NCBI GenBank assembly: GCA_028875955.1
Contig: JAGWTX010000058.1
Span: 1 to 9,216, forward strand
Source of the DNA: Bacteroidota bacterium
GTDB lineage: Bacteria > Bacteroidota > Bacteroidia > Chitinophagales > Chitinophagaceae
Length of the DNA stretch: 9,216 nucleotides
Reading direction: 5' to 3'
Position 1 is the first letter of the stretch; every line of letters begins with the position of its first letter. The translations under genes were made by a program, and so were the position numbers. This document shows positions 1 through 5,719 of this stretch, one piece after another. A model generated the notes under the pieces. It saw nothing but the letters and a program-made list of their open reading frames with translations, was not told the origin of the DNA and ran no database searches.

Positions 1-55
1 TTGGCGCATTGGGTTTGAGAAATACGCAATAAATAAATTTGAGAAAAAAGGATGA
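1..55 (+). CDS. Possible 3' end of an unidentified upstream gene
   Basis: Reading from base 2, an open frame gives WRIGFEKYAINKFEKKG and then a TGA stop at 53-55. The Lys-rich ending looks like the tail of a protein whose body lies left of the window. Seventeen codons are too few to identify a family, and an open frame this short can arise by chance. If real, the gene converges on the Fur-family gene, with the repeat array at 70-131 between them. Confidence 0.3.
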   Translation, partial: WRIGFEKYAINKFEKKG

Positions 56-69
56 AAGAATTCAACTAA

Positions 70-131
70 AAACCACAGACCACAAACTACAAACCACAAA
101 CAACCCCAAACCCCAAACCCCAAACTCCAAA
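70..131 (-). repeat. Degenerate heptanucleotide tandem repeat at the fur 3' end
   Basis: The plus strand here is almost pure A and C; the minus strand (the fur coding strand) is G/T-rich. Read on the minus strand it splits into 7-base units: three consecutive TTTGGGG units (positions 104-124 as CCCCAAA), then units such as GGTTTGT, AGTTTGT and GGTCTGT. The array begins immediately after the fur stop codon, TAG at 132-134. It shares the 12-mers GTGGTTTGTAGT (86-97) and GGTCTGTGGTTT (70-81) with the array downstream of the MerC gene, in a different order. Role unknown. Confidence 0.8.
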
Positions 132-548
132 CTAATTACACTTCCCGCATTTCCCACTCACCACAACATCGGTTTGGGAGGCGGTGAATCCGTTGGGGAG
201 GTTGAGATGGGGGACGGAGATCTTATCAAGACAATACGTGGTGCCACAGTCGTCGCACATGAAATGTACATGGTCGTCGTGGTGATGGCCTTCTGAACAT
301 TCTTCCTTGCATAAGGCATAACGAACGGAATTATCCGCCGTAGGTATGGTATGAATGATCCCTTTCTCCACAAAGGTCTGCAAGGTGCGATAGATGGTCA
401 CCCTGTCAAATTCGGTTCCGCTCTGGTGTTCGATATCGGCATGTGCCAGTGCCCCTTTTGTTTTCACAAACATTTCCAGGATTTTTTTCCGGCTGTCGGT
501 GATGCTTAACTGGTTTTTTTTGAGGGTTTCGATGATGCTGTATAACAT
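132..548 (-). CDS. Fur-family metal-responsive transcriptional repressor
   Basis: 138 residues, a normal length for the Fur/Zur/PerR family of dimeric metalloregulators that bind DNA when loaded with metal. Residues 1-75 form the winged helix, with the recognition helix around FDRVTIYRTL (47-56). The C-terminal half carries a His/Asp-rich metal loop, HHHDDHVHF (88-96), then CDDC (98-101) and CGKC (134-137), the paired CxxC motifs of the structural zinc site; Cys80, Cys84 and Cys106 are additional. The gene follows the SCO-type gene after a 10-base gap and is probably co-transcribed with it. The nearby MerC promoter contains a perfect inverted repeat that this protein could bind. Whether it senses zinc, iron or peroxide cannot be settled from sequence; the Cys/His richness and the MerC-type neighbour lean towards zinc or another thiophilic metal. 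The 3' end runs directly into a repeat array. Confidence 0.88.
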   Translation of the reverse strand: MLYSIIETLKKNQLSITDSRKKILEMFVKTKGALAHADIEHQSGTEFDRVTIYRTLQTFVEKGIIHTIPTADNSVRYALCKEECSEGHHHDDHVHFMCDDCGTTYCLDKISVPHLNLPNGFTASQTDVVVSGKCGKCN

Positions 549-558
549 GCCGGATGGA

Positions 559-1215
559 TTATGGGTTGTTACTGAAAATGTTATTGGAAAAATTGCCGGC
601 TCCTCCTTTTTCTGCCAGCAGCGATTTGGCGTCTTTGATCAGCCGGTTGATCTCTTCCTGTTTCAAACCATCATATATCTGTCCCCTTACTTTCCCGTTT
701 TTGTCAACCAGGGCGAAGAACTGTGTATGGATAAACTGGTCTTCGATCTTCTGAACATTGTTTTTCGGATCATCCAGCAGGTAGGCACTCCTGGCAATCT
801 GGTACAGGCTGTCTTTGCGACCGGTAAGAAATTCCCATTTGCGGGTATTCACCTGCATCGAGTCGGCATAGGCTTTCATCCTGGGTACCGAATCCGTTTC
901 CGGATTACAGGTATGCGAAACGATCAGGAAATCGGGTTCGTCCTTAAACGCCTCGTAAATCGTTTTCATGTTGGTATTCATTTTAGGACAAATCCCCTTG
1001 CAGGTGGTGAAAAAATAATTCACCACACAAACCTTACCCAGCATATCCTTATCGGTAAACACCAGTCCGTCCTGGTTGGTGAAATGGAAGGGCTTCACAT
1101 AACTGATCACGGGTAATTTGGTCTTCCACTCGTCGGTTCCCCTAAAAAGGAAAAAATAAAAAGCTGCCACCAGTACGACAAAAAAGAGCAGGTAACCTAT
1201 CAATTTCTTATTCAT
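559..1215 (-). CDS. SCO1/SenC family copper chaperone / thiol-disulfide protein
   Basis: 218 residues. An N-terminal hydrophobic segment (about 5-24) serves as a signal anchor, placing a thioredoxin-fold domain outside the cytoplasmic membrane. The SCO copper site is complete: CKGIC (Cys72 and Cys76) and the distal His163 in DQFIHTQFF. SCO proteins deliver copper to, or reduce cysteines of, the CuA site of cytochrome oxidase; some act more generally in copper or redox handling. Residues 98-108, IVSHTCNPETD, occupy the place of the usual VSxDPxxDT strand and contain an extra Cys103, so a third redox or metal-binding thiol is possible. The gene is first of a two-gene unit with the Fur-family gene and is divergent from the MerC-domain gene. 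A good -7 promoter element ends 4 bases before the ATG, so the transcript may be leaderless. Confidence 0.9.
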   Translation of the reverse strand: MNKKLIGYLLFFVVLVAAFYFFLFRGTDEWKTKLPVISYVKPFHFTNQDGLVFTDKDMLGKVCVVNYFFTTCKGICPKMNTNMKTIYEAFKDEPDFLIVSHTCNPETDSVPRMKAYADSMQVNTRKWEFLTGRKDSLYQIARSAYLLDDPKNNVQKIEDQFIHTQFFALVDKNGKVRGQIYDGLKQEEINRLIKDAKSLLAEKGGAGNFSNNIFSNNP

Positions 1216-1219
1216 AGTG

Positions 1220-1227
1220 CAAAGTTA
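1220..1227 (-). promoter_or_regulatory. Candidate -7 promoter element for the SCO-fur unit
   Basis: On the minus strand this is TAACTTTG, a full match to the Bacteroidota primary sigma -7 consensus TAnnTTTG. It ends only 4 bases before the SCO start codon, so transcription would begin at or beside the ATG. No TTTG or TTG is found at the expected 19-21 base spacing upstream, so the promoter may be weak or activator-dependent. Confidence 0.45.
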
Positions 1228-1275
1228 GGATTCAAATGGTTTCGGTAAGGTCCTGGCGGGGAATTCAACAAATAT

Positions 1276-1306
1276 TTTGCAACAACGTTGCATTGTATTA
1301 ATTTTG
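1276..1306 (+). promoter_or_regulatory. Promoter of the MerC-domain gene (Bacteroidota type)
   Basis: TTTG at 1276-1279, a 19-base spacer and TAATTTTG at 1299-1306 give an exact match to the TTTG-N19-TAnnTTTG promoter described for Bacteroidota. The expected start point, about 4-7 bases after the -7 element, falls at 1310-1313, and the ATG is at 1313, so the mRNA should have almost no 5' leader. The spacer contains the inverted repeat listed separately. Confidence 0.75.
1278..1292. promoter_or_regulatory. Perfect inverted repeat, likely Fur-family operator
   Basis: TGCAAC-AAC-GTTGCA has two perfect 6-base arms separated by 3 bases. It overlaps the last bases of the -33 element and ends 6 bases before the -7 element, so a bound dimer would block RNA polymerase. 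The size and symmetry suit a dimeric Fur-family protein, and such a gene lies less than 1 kb away. The link to that protein is inferred from position; the sequence differs from the AT-rich proteobacterial Fur and Zur boxes. Confidence 0.6.
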
Positions 1307-1312
1307 CCTCCT

Positions 1313-1705
1313 ATGAATCTGAAGATCAACTGGGACGCCATGGGAATCGCCACATCACTGGCCTGTGCCATTCACTGTGCCCTGCTTCCACTTTTTCTGA
1401 GTTCCCTCCCCCTGTTTGGCATCAATATCATTGAAAATATCCGTTTTGAATATGGCATGATCCTGCTGGCATTCCTGGTAGGTGCCTATTCACTCATGCA
1501 TGGCCTCCGCAAACATCACCACAGCTGGCTGCCGATGATCCTGTTTGCCATTGGGATCGTTTTTTTATTGGCCAAAATGTATTGGCATGAATGGAGAAAC
1601 TGGTTCCTGGTACCCGCCGTAGTGGCCATCGTAACCGCCCATTTTGTCAACTACCGTATGTGCCGTGTACATGATCACGGGCATGCGGATGATTGTAATC
1701 ATTGA
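1313..1705 (+). CDS. MerC-domain small membrane protein
   Basis: 130 residues from the ATG at 1313, chosen because the promoter ends just before it. An in-frame TTG at 1277 would put the start inside the promoter. Four hydrophobic segments are visible (about 10-36, 46-64, 73-88 and 97-112), as in MerC, the mercury and heavy-metal membrane transporter family. The key motif near the N-terminus is CAIHC (Cys18, His21, Cys22), matching the cysteine pair in the first membrane helix of MerC. Two further metal-binding patches lie outside the membrane core: KHHHSW (67-72) and a Cys/His-rich tail, CRVHDHGHADDCNH (117-130). A role in metal uptake, efflux or sensing is likely, but which metal is unknown; no other mer gene is present, so mercury resistance itself is doubtful. 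Expression is probably controlled through the inverted repeat in its promoter. Confidence 0.82.
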   Translation: MNLKINWDAMGIATSLACAIHCALLPLFLSSLPLFGINIIENIRFEYGMILLAFLVGAYSLMHGLRKHHHSWLPMILFAIGIVFLLAKMYWHEWRNWFLVPAVVAIVTAHFVNYRMCRVHDHGHADDCNH

Positions 1706-1710
1706 GGGAC

Positions 1711-1745
1711 GGTCTGTGGTTTGTAGTCTGTGGTTTGTGGTTGGG
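1711..1745 (+). repeat. Heptanucleotide tandem repeat after the MerC gene
   Basis: Five 7-base units in register: GGTCTGT, GGTTTGT, AGTCTGT, GGTTTGT, GGTTGGG. The array starts 5 bases after the MerC-domain stop codon, with the G/T-rich strand on the coding strand. The third unit starts with A, exactly as in the second array at 1781-1810. Role unknown. Confidence 0.8.
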
Positions 1746-1780
1746 TTGGATGGGGAAGATGAACAGGGTATTGACGTATT

Positions 1781-1810
1781 GGTCTTTGGTCTTTAGTCTT
1801 TGGTCTTTGG
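1781..1810 (+). repeat. Second heptanucleotide array, GGTCTTT type
   Basis: Four units, GGTCTTT, GGTCTTT, AGTCTTT, GGTCTTT, then GG. It has the same unit length, orientation and A-for-G change in the third unit as the array at 1711-1745, but T replaces the G at unit position 6. The rest of the 209-base intergenic region (1746-1780 and 1811-1860) shows no gene, hairpin terminator or RNA that I can recognise. Confidence 0.75.
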
Positions 1811-1860
1811 CCAGTTCGTTTCTTCGTTACTATTTTTTAGGCAGTAGGATACGACCTTTC

Positions 1861-1928
1861 AACACCCAACCAATAACAACCCCAAACGCCAAACACCAAA
1901 CCCCAAACCAAATACTACAAACTAAAAC
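1861..1928 (-). repeat. Heptanucleotide array overlapping the cysS 3' end
   Basis: The plus strand is nearly all A and C. Read on the minus strand, the cysS coding strand, it gives 7-base units of the form GTTTNNN: GTTTGTA, GTATTTG, GTTTGGG, GTTTGGT, GTTTGGC, GTTTGGG. The array includes the cysS stop codon (TAG, 1915-1917) and the last few codons. Its polarity is opposite to the two arrays on the left, so each of the converging genes has the G/T-rich strand in its own transcript. Confidence 0.78.
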
Positions 1929-3423
1929 TAGTTCCCCCGTCTTTCTCGTCTTTTAACTGAACACCCAGGTTTGCCAGTTCGTTGCGGATCTTGTCGCTGG
2001 TGACAAAATCCTTTTTGGCCTTGGCTTCCTTGCGGATATCGATCAGCAGTTGCAGGATACCTTCCAATTTTCCATCATCGCCCTGTCTTTCTTTTTGCAG
2101 TCCGAAAATGTCTTCCACATAGAGTTTCATCTCTCTCTGCAAAACAAGAACCGTTTCCGTACGCAGGGCATTGGCGGGGATATGCTTGTCCTTTATGGAA
2201 TTGATCACCGCCACCAGTTCAAACAAATTGGCCACCACTTTGGCGGTATTCAGGTCATCATCCATGAATTCTTCAAACTCATTCACCAGTTTTTTCACTT
2301 TGCCATCCAGTTCGGGGTCGGCGGCTTTCACGACATTCTCATTTGCCAGCTGGGATTGTAACAACCATTCATAGGCTTCCATCAATCTTTTAAAAGCCTT
2401 CTCGGATGCCTGCAGGGCTTCGTTGCTGAAATCAAGGGTGCCACGGTATTGACTCTGCAGGATAAAGAAACGGATAGTCATGGGATGATAAGCCTGTGTG
2501 AGCAGCGGATGGTTACCGCTGAACAATTCACTCAGCTTGATCACATTGTTATAGCTCTTCCCCATTTTCCGGCCATTGATGGTGATCATATTATTGTGCA
2601 TCCAGTAACGGGCCGGCATGCGGTGGTTGCAAACCGTACTCTGTGCGATCTCACACTCATGGTGCGGGAACTGGAGATCCATCCCTCCGCCATGGATATC
2701 AAATTCTTTACCCAGGTATTTGGTGCTCATAGCCGAACATTCGATATGCCAGCCGGGAAAACCTTCTCCCCAGGGACTCTGCCAGCGCATGATGTGTTCG
2801 GGCGGCGCCTGTTTCCAAAGGGCGAAATCACTTTTGTTTCTTTTTTCTTCCTGGTTATCCAGTTCGCGGGTACTCTCGATCTGCTCATCCAGCACACGGC
2901 CACTGAGGATCCCATAGGGTTGCCCTTTCAGGGTGTAATCGGTATTGTATTTTTCAACATCGAAATACACAGAGCCATTGGCTTCGTAGGCATAGCCATC
3001 GGCAATGATCTTTTTGATCATTTCAATCTGTTCAATGATATGACCTGTTGCAGTAGGCTCGATACTGGGCGGAAGGTTATTGAGTCTTGACATGGCCCAG
3101 TGATACAGATTGGTGTATTTCTGTACAAGCTCCATGGGTTCCAGTTTTTCCAGCACCGCTTTGGAACTGATCTTGTCTTCTGCTTCCCTGCCCTCTTCTT
3201 CGAAATGACCGGCATCGGTCAGGTTCCTCACATACCGCACTTTGTACCCGTTGTGCATCAGGTACCGATACAGGATATCAAACGTAACATAGGGTCTTGC
3301 ATGGCCCAGGTGGCTCTCGCCGCTAACGGTGGGTCCGCAGACATACATGCCTACATAGGGTGCATGGATGGGAACAAACTCTTCTTTTTTCCTGGTAAGT
3401 GAATTGTATACTTTAAGTGGCAT
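1915..3423 (-). CDS. cysS: Cysteinyl-tRNA synthetase
   Basis: Charges tRNA-Cys with cysteine in the cytoplasm. 502 residues from the ATG at 3421-3423 (MPLKVYNSL), the start expected for the family. The frame stays open further upstream to 3507, but that extension only reads the Cys-codon run of the leader ORF in another frame as Leu and is not credible. Class I motifs are present: CGPTV with Cys29, the HIGH-type HLGH (38-41), GWHIECSAMS with Cys229, FPHHECEIAQS with His254 and Glu258, and KMGKS (286-290) for KMSKS. Cys29, Cys229, His254 and Glu258 match the four zinc ligands that select cysteine. The anticodon-binding region follows from about residue 330, and LKDEKDGGTSFSL ends the protein, the last residues being encoded by a repeat array. 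A polycysteine leader ORF stops 65 bases upstream, pointing to control by Cys-tRNA supply. Confidence 0.97.
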   Translation of the reverse strand: MPLKVYNSLTRKKEEFVPIHAPYVGMYVCGPTVSGESHLGHARPYVTFDILYRYLMHNGYKVRYVRNLTDAGHFEEEGREAEDKISSKAVLEKLEPMELVQKYTNLYHWAMSRLNNLPPSIEPTATGHIIEQIEMIKKIIADGYAYEANGSVYFDVEKYNTDYTLKGQPYGILSGRVLDEQIESTRELDNQEEKRNKSDFALWKQAPPEHIMRWQSPWGEGFPGWHIECSAMSTKYLGKEFDIHGGGMDLQFPHHECEIAQSTVCNHRMPARYWMHNNMITINGRKMGKSYNNVIKLSELFSGNHPLLTQAYHPMTIRFFILQSQYRGTLDFSNEALQASEKAFKRLMEAYEWLLQSQLANENVVKAADPELDGKVKKLVNEFEEFMDDDLNTAKVVANLFELVAVINSIKDKHIPANALRTETVLVLQREMKLYVEDIFGLQKERQGDDGKLEGILQLLIDIRKEAKAKKDFVTSDKIRNELANLGVQLKDEKDGGTSFSL

Positions 3424-3511
3424 TTGTGATAACGGATTACAATGATTGGGAATACGGAACCGGTACCGACCGGGAATCGGATACTGCATCAGCAGCAACA
3501 ACAACAATATC
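3421..3511 (-). promoter_or_regulatory. Putative cysS leader RNA with competing hairpins
   Basis: Pairings visible by eye on the minus strand: (1) CTGC (3495-3492) with GCAG (3487-3484), looped over the leader stop codon and extended by GATA (3511-3508) with TATC (3483-3480), which encloses all five Cys codons; (2) CCGA (3480-3477) with TCGG (3469-3466); (3) CCGGT (3473-3469) with ACCGG (3464-3460); (4) CATTGT (3444-3439) with ACAAATG (3427-3421), with one bulged A, which buries the cysS start codon. Pairings 2 and 3 cannot coexist, and 1 overlaps 2. No U-run follows any hairpin, so a standard intrinsic terminator is not seen. The stems are short; the arrangement is a hypothesis. Confidence 0.35.
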
Positions 3512-3527
3512 TGTGCGGGTGTCTCAT
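3489..3527 (-). CDS. Polycysteine leader peptide upstream of cysS
   Basis: ATG at 3527-3525, then twelve residues MRHPHRYCCCCC and TGA at 3491-3489. The Cys codons are TGT, TGT, TGT, TGC, TGC. Placement directly before cysS and the five-Cys run make it a strong candidate for a ribosome-stalling leader: when charged tRNA-Cys is scarce, a ribosome would halt on the run and alter folding or access of the RNA ahead of cysS. It begins 17 bases after the stop codon of the endonuclease-family gene. No clear Shine-Dalgarno sequence is present; TATCTTCG at 3542-3535 is a one-mismatch -7 element that would start transcription a few bases before the ATG, but its -33 partner is poor. The alternative is a chance trinucleotide repeat read as Cys. 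Polycysteine leader ORFs acting as cysteine-responsive attenuators are known in mycobacteria, which gives a mechanistic precedent. Confidence 0.72.
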   Translation of the reverse strand: MRHPHRYCCCCC

Positions 3528-3544
3528 CTGAGCGCGAAGATATT

Positions 3545-4648
3545 TTATTTTTTCAATACAAGATCAGTTACCAGCATAATATGGTCACTCAGGTCTTCAT
3601 CCACCATATCAAACTGCGAAACAGCGAACTGCTGATCGGGAAGCACAAAATCGATCCGTAAAGTGGGTGCCAGGGATACAAAGCTGCGGCCGATGGCAAA
3701 CCCTTTCTCCAGGAAAGCGTCCTGCCGGTTTCCCCGGATATGAAAATAGGTGTAGGAATTGGGCACATCATTGAAATCGCCGCAGATCACAGAGGGATGG
3801 GGACTTTTATCCATTTCGGTTCTGACCATATTGGCCTGAATTCCCCTCCGGCTGAAGGCGAGTTTCATTTTCCGGAAAATACTCTTGGAAGCCATCAGGT
3901 TCTCATCCTCCTGGTCACGGATCTTTTCAATATCCGTATAATCTGTCTTTACAAACTTGAAGGATTGCAAATGCGTGGTAAACACACGGATCGTATCCTC
4001 ACCCCTTTTTATATCCGCATAGATCAGGCTTTCCGCCAGCGGGAAACGGATCTTTCCGGTATCAACAATGGGAAAGCGGGACAGGATGATACAGCCCGAC
4101 TGATAATCCTTGCCAGCCCGTAGATAGTCTCGGGAAAAATAATGGTAGGGGAAGTTTTTTCCGAACAGGGAGATATTATTGGCATTGGCTGCGTTGTTGA
4201 ATTCCTGCAGACAAATGACATCGGGGTCTTGTTTCAGGATACTGGCCACCACTTCGCCGGGGATGAGTTTTCTGACTTCCTTGTTATTGGTAAGACCATG
4301 GAAACTCTGCACATTCCAGTCTACGAACCGCCATGCATCCGCTTTTTTTTCTTTTGTAAACCCTTCTCCGGGATGCCAGGCAAACACCACCCCGAGTTGT
4401 TGCCAGCCCAATACCAGTGTCAGCAGTGGCAGTAAGGACAAAGCGGGTTTTACAATCAGCCAGAAAATCAGAAAAAACAAAAGCAACAGAATCAGGTAAG
4501 GCACGATCAGTCCGGTAAACCCGTTCAACCACCAGTTGGCAGGATTGATATAGGGCGACAAACAGGCGATCAGAAAAAGAAAAGCGATGACCCCATTGAG
4601 AAAGATCAAAATGGTTTTGGTAAGACGGCGCAGCACACTTTTTGCCAT
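3545..4648 (-). CDS. Membrane-anchored endonuclease/exonuclease/phosphatase family protein
   Basis: 367 residues. The first 90 contain three hydrophobic segments (about 12-30, 43-65 and 69-90); the rest is a catalytic domain of the DNase I-like EEP superfamily of metal-dependent phosphodiesterases. Active-site signatures occur in the expected order: WNVQSF with Asn112, LQEF with metal-binding Glu149, THLQS with His226, GDFND with Asp291 and Asn293, RIDFV with Asp333, and SDH with Asp355 and catalytic His356. All key residues are present, so it should be active. The substrate (nucleic acid, phosphoinositide-like lipid or sphingomyelin-like lipid) cannot be told from the motifs. It lies 120 bases downstream of the inactive rhomboid gene and 17 bases upstream of the Cys leader ORF, so readthrough into cysS is possible. 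Confidence 0.88.
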   Translation of the reverse strand: MAKSVLRRLTKTILIFLNGVIAFLFLIACLSPYINPANWWLNGFTGLIVPYLILLLLFFLIFWLIVKPALSLLPLLTLVLGWQQLGVVFAWHPGEGFTKEKKADAWRFVDWNVQSFHGLTNNKEVRKLIPGEVVASILKQDPDVICLQEFNNAANANNISLFGKNFPYHYFSRDYLRAGKDYQSGCIILSRFPIVDTGKIRFPLAESLIYADIKRGEDTIRVFTTHLQSFKFVKTDYTDIEKIRDQEDENLMASKSIFRKMKLAFSRRGIQANMVRTEMDKSPHPSVICGDFNDVPNSYTYFHIRGNRQDAFLEKGFAIGRSFVSLAPTLRIDFVLPDQQFAVSQFDMVDEDLSDHIMLVTDLVLKK

Positions 4649-4768
4649 TGCCTAAATTACTAAAAATAGACATCGAAGTATAACCGATCGGATTTATGGT
4701 AGCAGGATCAGGAAAAATAAGCGGTAAAGCCTGTTCCGACCATGATGAACGGGTGCCATTGCAAGAAA

Positions 4769-5692
4769 TCAGAGATCTTCCGAACTGGCTTTTTTCAGAA
4801 ACTCTTTTTCTTCATCTGTGAGAAACTGGTATCCCTGCTGATTGATCTTATCCAGAATGGCATCCAGTCTTTGCTGGGTAACATTGGAGATCTTCTCATA
4901 GGGTTTACGGTCGCTTTGATAATACAGTTTATCCTTTTGAGAACCCTTGTTGTATTTTTTCTCCGGCCGGAACAGATCATCCACCCATTCAAACAGATGA
5001 TGCATCCAGGCACCCCAGTCCTTGTCTCTGCGCAACTGCCGGATAAAAAAATAACCCATGGCGCCGCCTGCCAGGTGTCCGGCTCCTACGCCTGCATTCC
5101 CGCTGGCCAGGGTTGCAAAGTCGATGGCAACAAAGATCAGGGTGAGAACCCATAGCGGGATTCCTCCATTGATCAATGGGAAAATCCGGTAATCAGGTGC
5201 CAGGGTTGTGGTAGCTACGGCTATCGCCATGACCGCTGCACCTGCACCCAGCATGGGCTCTGTTACGGCAATATTTCTTTCCAGTACCGGAAACAGGTTA
5301 TTGATCAACACAAAAACCAATCCGCCCACAAAACCGCCATACAGGTAAATGGGGATCAGTTTGCTGTTACCGGTAAGGTCCTGCAGGATATAGCCAAAAC
5401 ACCATAACCACAACATACTGCTCAATAAATGCCAGATGCTTTCATGGGTAAACATATACACCAGGAATGTCCAGGGGCGTCCGGCGATCATATCAAATGC
5501 AGCCGGAAGGGTAAACCAATGCAGGATCTGCCTGTAAAAAAATTCCAGCGGGATATCCGACAGGTAGTAAATGATCTTGATAAAATTGATCATCACAAAA
5601 ACCAGTGCATTCACGGCAAACAGAAATACGAGGGCATTGTTATCCTGTCCCAATAAAACATTCTTGCCGGTTTTGTAAGATCTGGAGGGCAT
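4769..5692 (-). CDS. Rhomboid-family protein lacking the catalytic serine (pseudoprotease)
   Basis: 307 residues, with six or so hydrophobic segments between about 20 and 220. The rhomboid layout is clear: FTHESIWHLLSSMLWLWCFG (81-100) is the HxxxN helix, LGAGAAVMAI (148-157) is the serine helix, and GHLAGGAMG (205-213) is the histidine helix. In active members the middle motif is GxSx; here it is GAGA, with Gly151 at the serine position (codon GGT, one base from AGT Ser). The oxyanion Asn of HxxxN is Ser92. His206 remains. It therefore looks unable to cleave peptides and may act as a binding or quality-control rhomboid. The soluble tail (about 222-307), ending KINQQGYQFLTDEEKEFLKK, is the C-terminal extension common in Bacteroidota rhomboids. 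A Shine-Dalgarno AAGGA lies at 5705-5701, 8 bases before the ATG. It follows the active rhomboid gene after 27 bases. Confidence 0.88.
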   Translation of the reverse strand: MPSRSYKTGKNVLLGQDNNALVFLFAVNALVFVMINFIKIIYYLSDIPLEFFYRQILHWFTLPAAFDMIAGRPWTFLVYMFTHESIWHLLSSMLWLWCFGYILQDLTGNSKLIPIYLYGGFVGGLVFVLINNLFPVLERNIAVTEPMLGAGAAVMAIAVATTTLAPDYRIFPLINGGIPLWVLTLIFVAIDFATLASGNAGVGAGHLAGGAMGYFFIRQLRRDKDWGAWMHHLFEWVDDLFRPEKKYNKGSQKDKLYYQSDRKPYEKISNVTQQRLDAILDKINQQGYQFLTDEEKEFLKKASSEDL

Positions 5693-5719
5693 AATAATCT
5701 TCCTTAAATGAGTGACTAC

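Noticed and set aside
70..131. CRISPR-like array
   Set aside because: The units are 7 bases, contiguous and degenerate, with no spacers; it is a tandem repeat.
394..1116. 240-codon plus-strand open frame
   Set aside because: It lies antisense to the SCO and Fur-family genes, both of which have clear family motifs; the plus frame shows no recognisable domain.
1711..1928. Giant hairpin between the left G/T-rich arrays and the right A/C-rich array
   Set aside because: The two sides are of opposite base composition, but the units do not pair over any long continuous stretch, and they are better explained as separately oriented arrays of the two converging genes.
2449..3090. 213-codon plus-strand open frame
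   Set aside because: Antisense to the conserved core of cysS; a shadow frame.
3424..3507. N-terminal extension of cysS starting from TTG at 3507 (reads Met-Leu-Leu-Leu-Leu-Leu-Met...)
   Set aside because: The Leu run is the Cys-codon run of the leader ORF in another frame, and the family-typical start MPLKVYNSL follows at 3423.
4711..4740. Weak hairpin followed by a T-rich stretch (minus strand) between the inactive rhomboid and the endonuclease-family gene, as a terminator
   Set aside because: The stem is only about four pairs, with a G-U pair and mismatches beyond it; too weak to call. Apart from a short CCGATCGG palindrome (4684-4691), the gap 4649-4768 shows nothing else.
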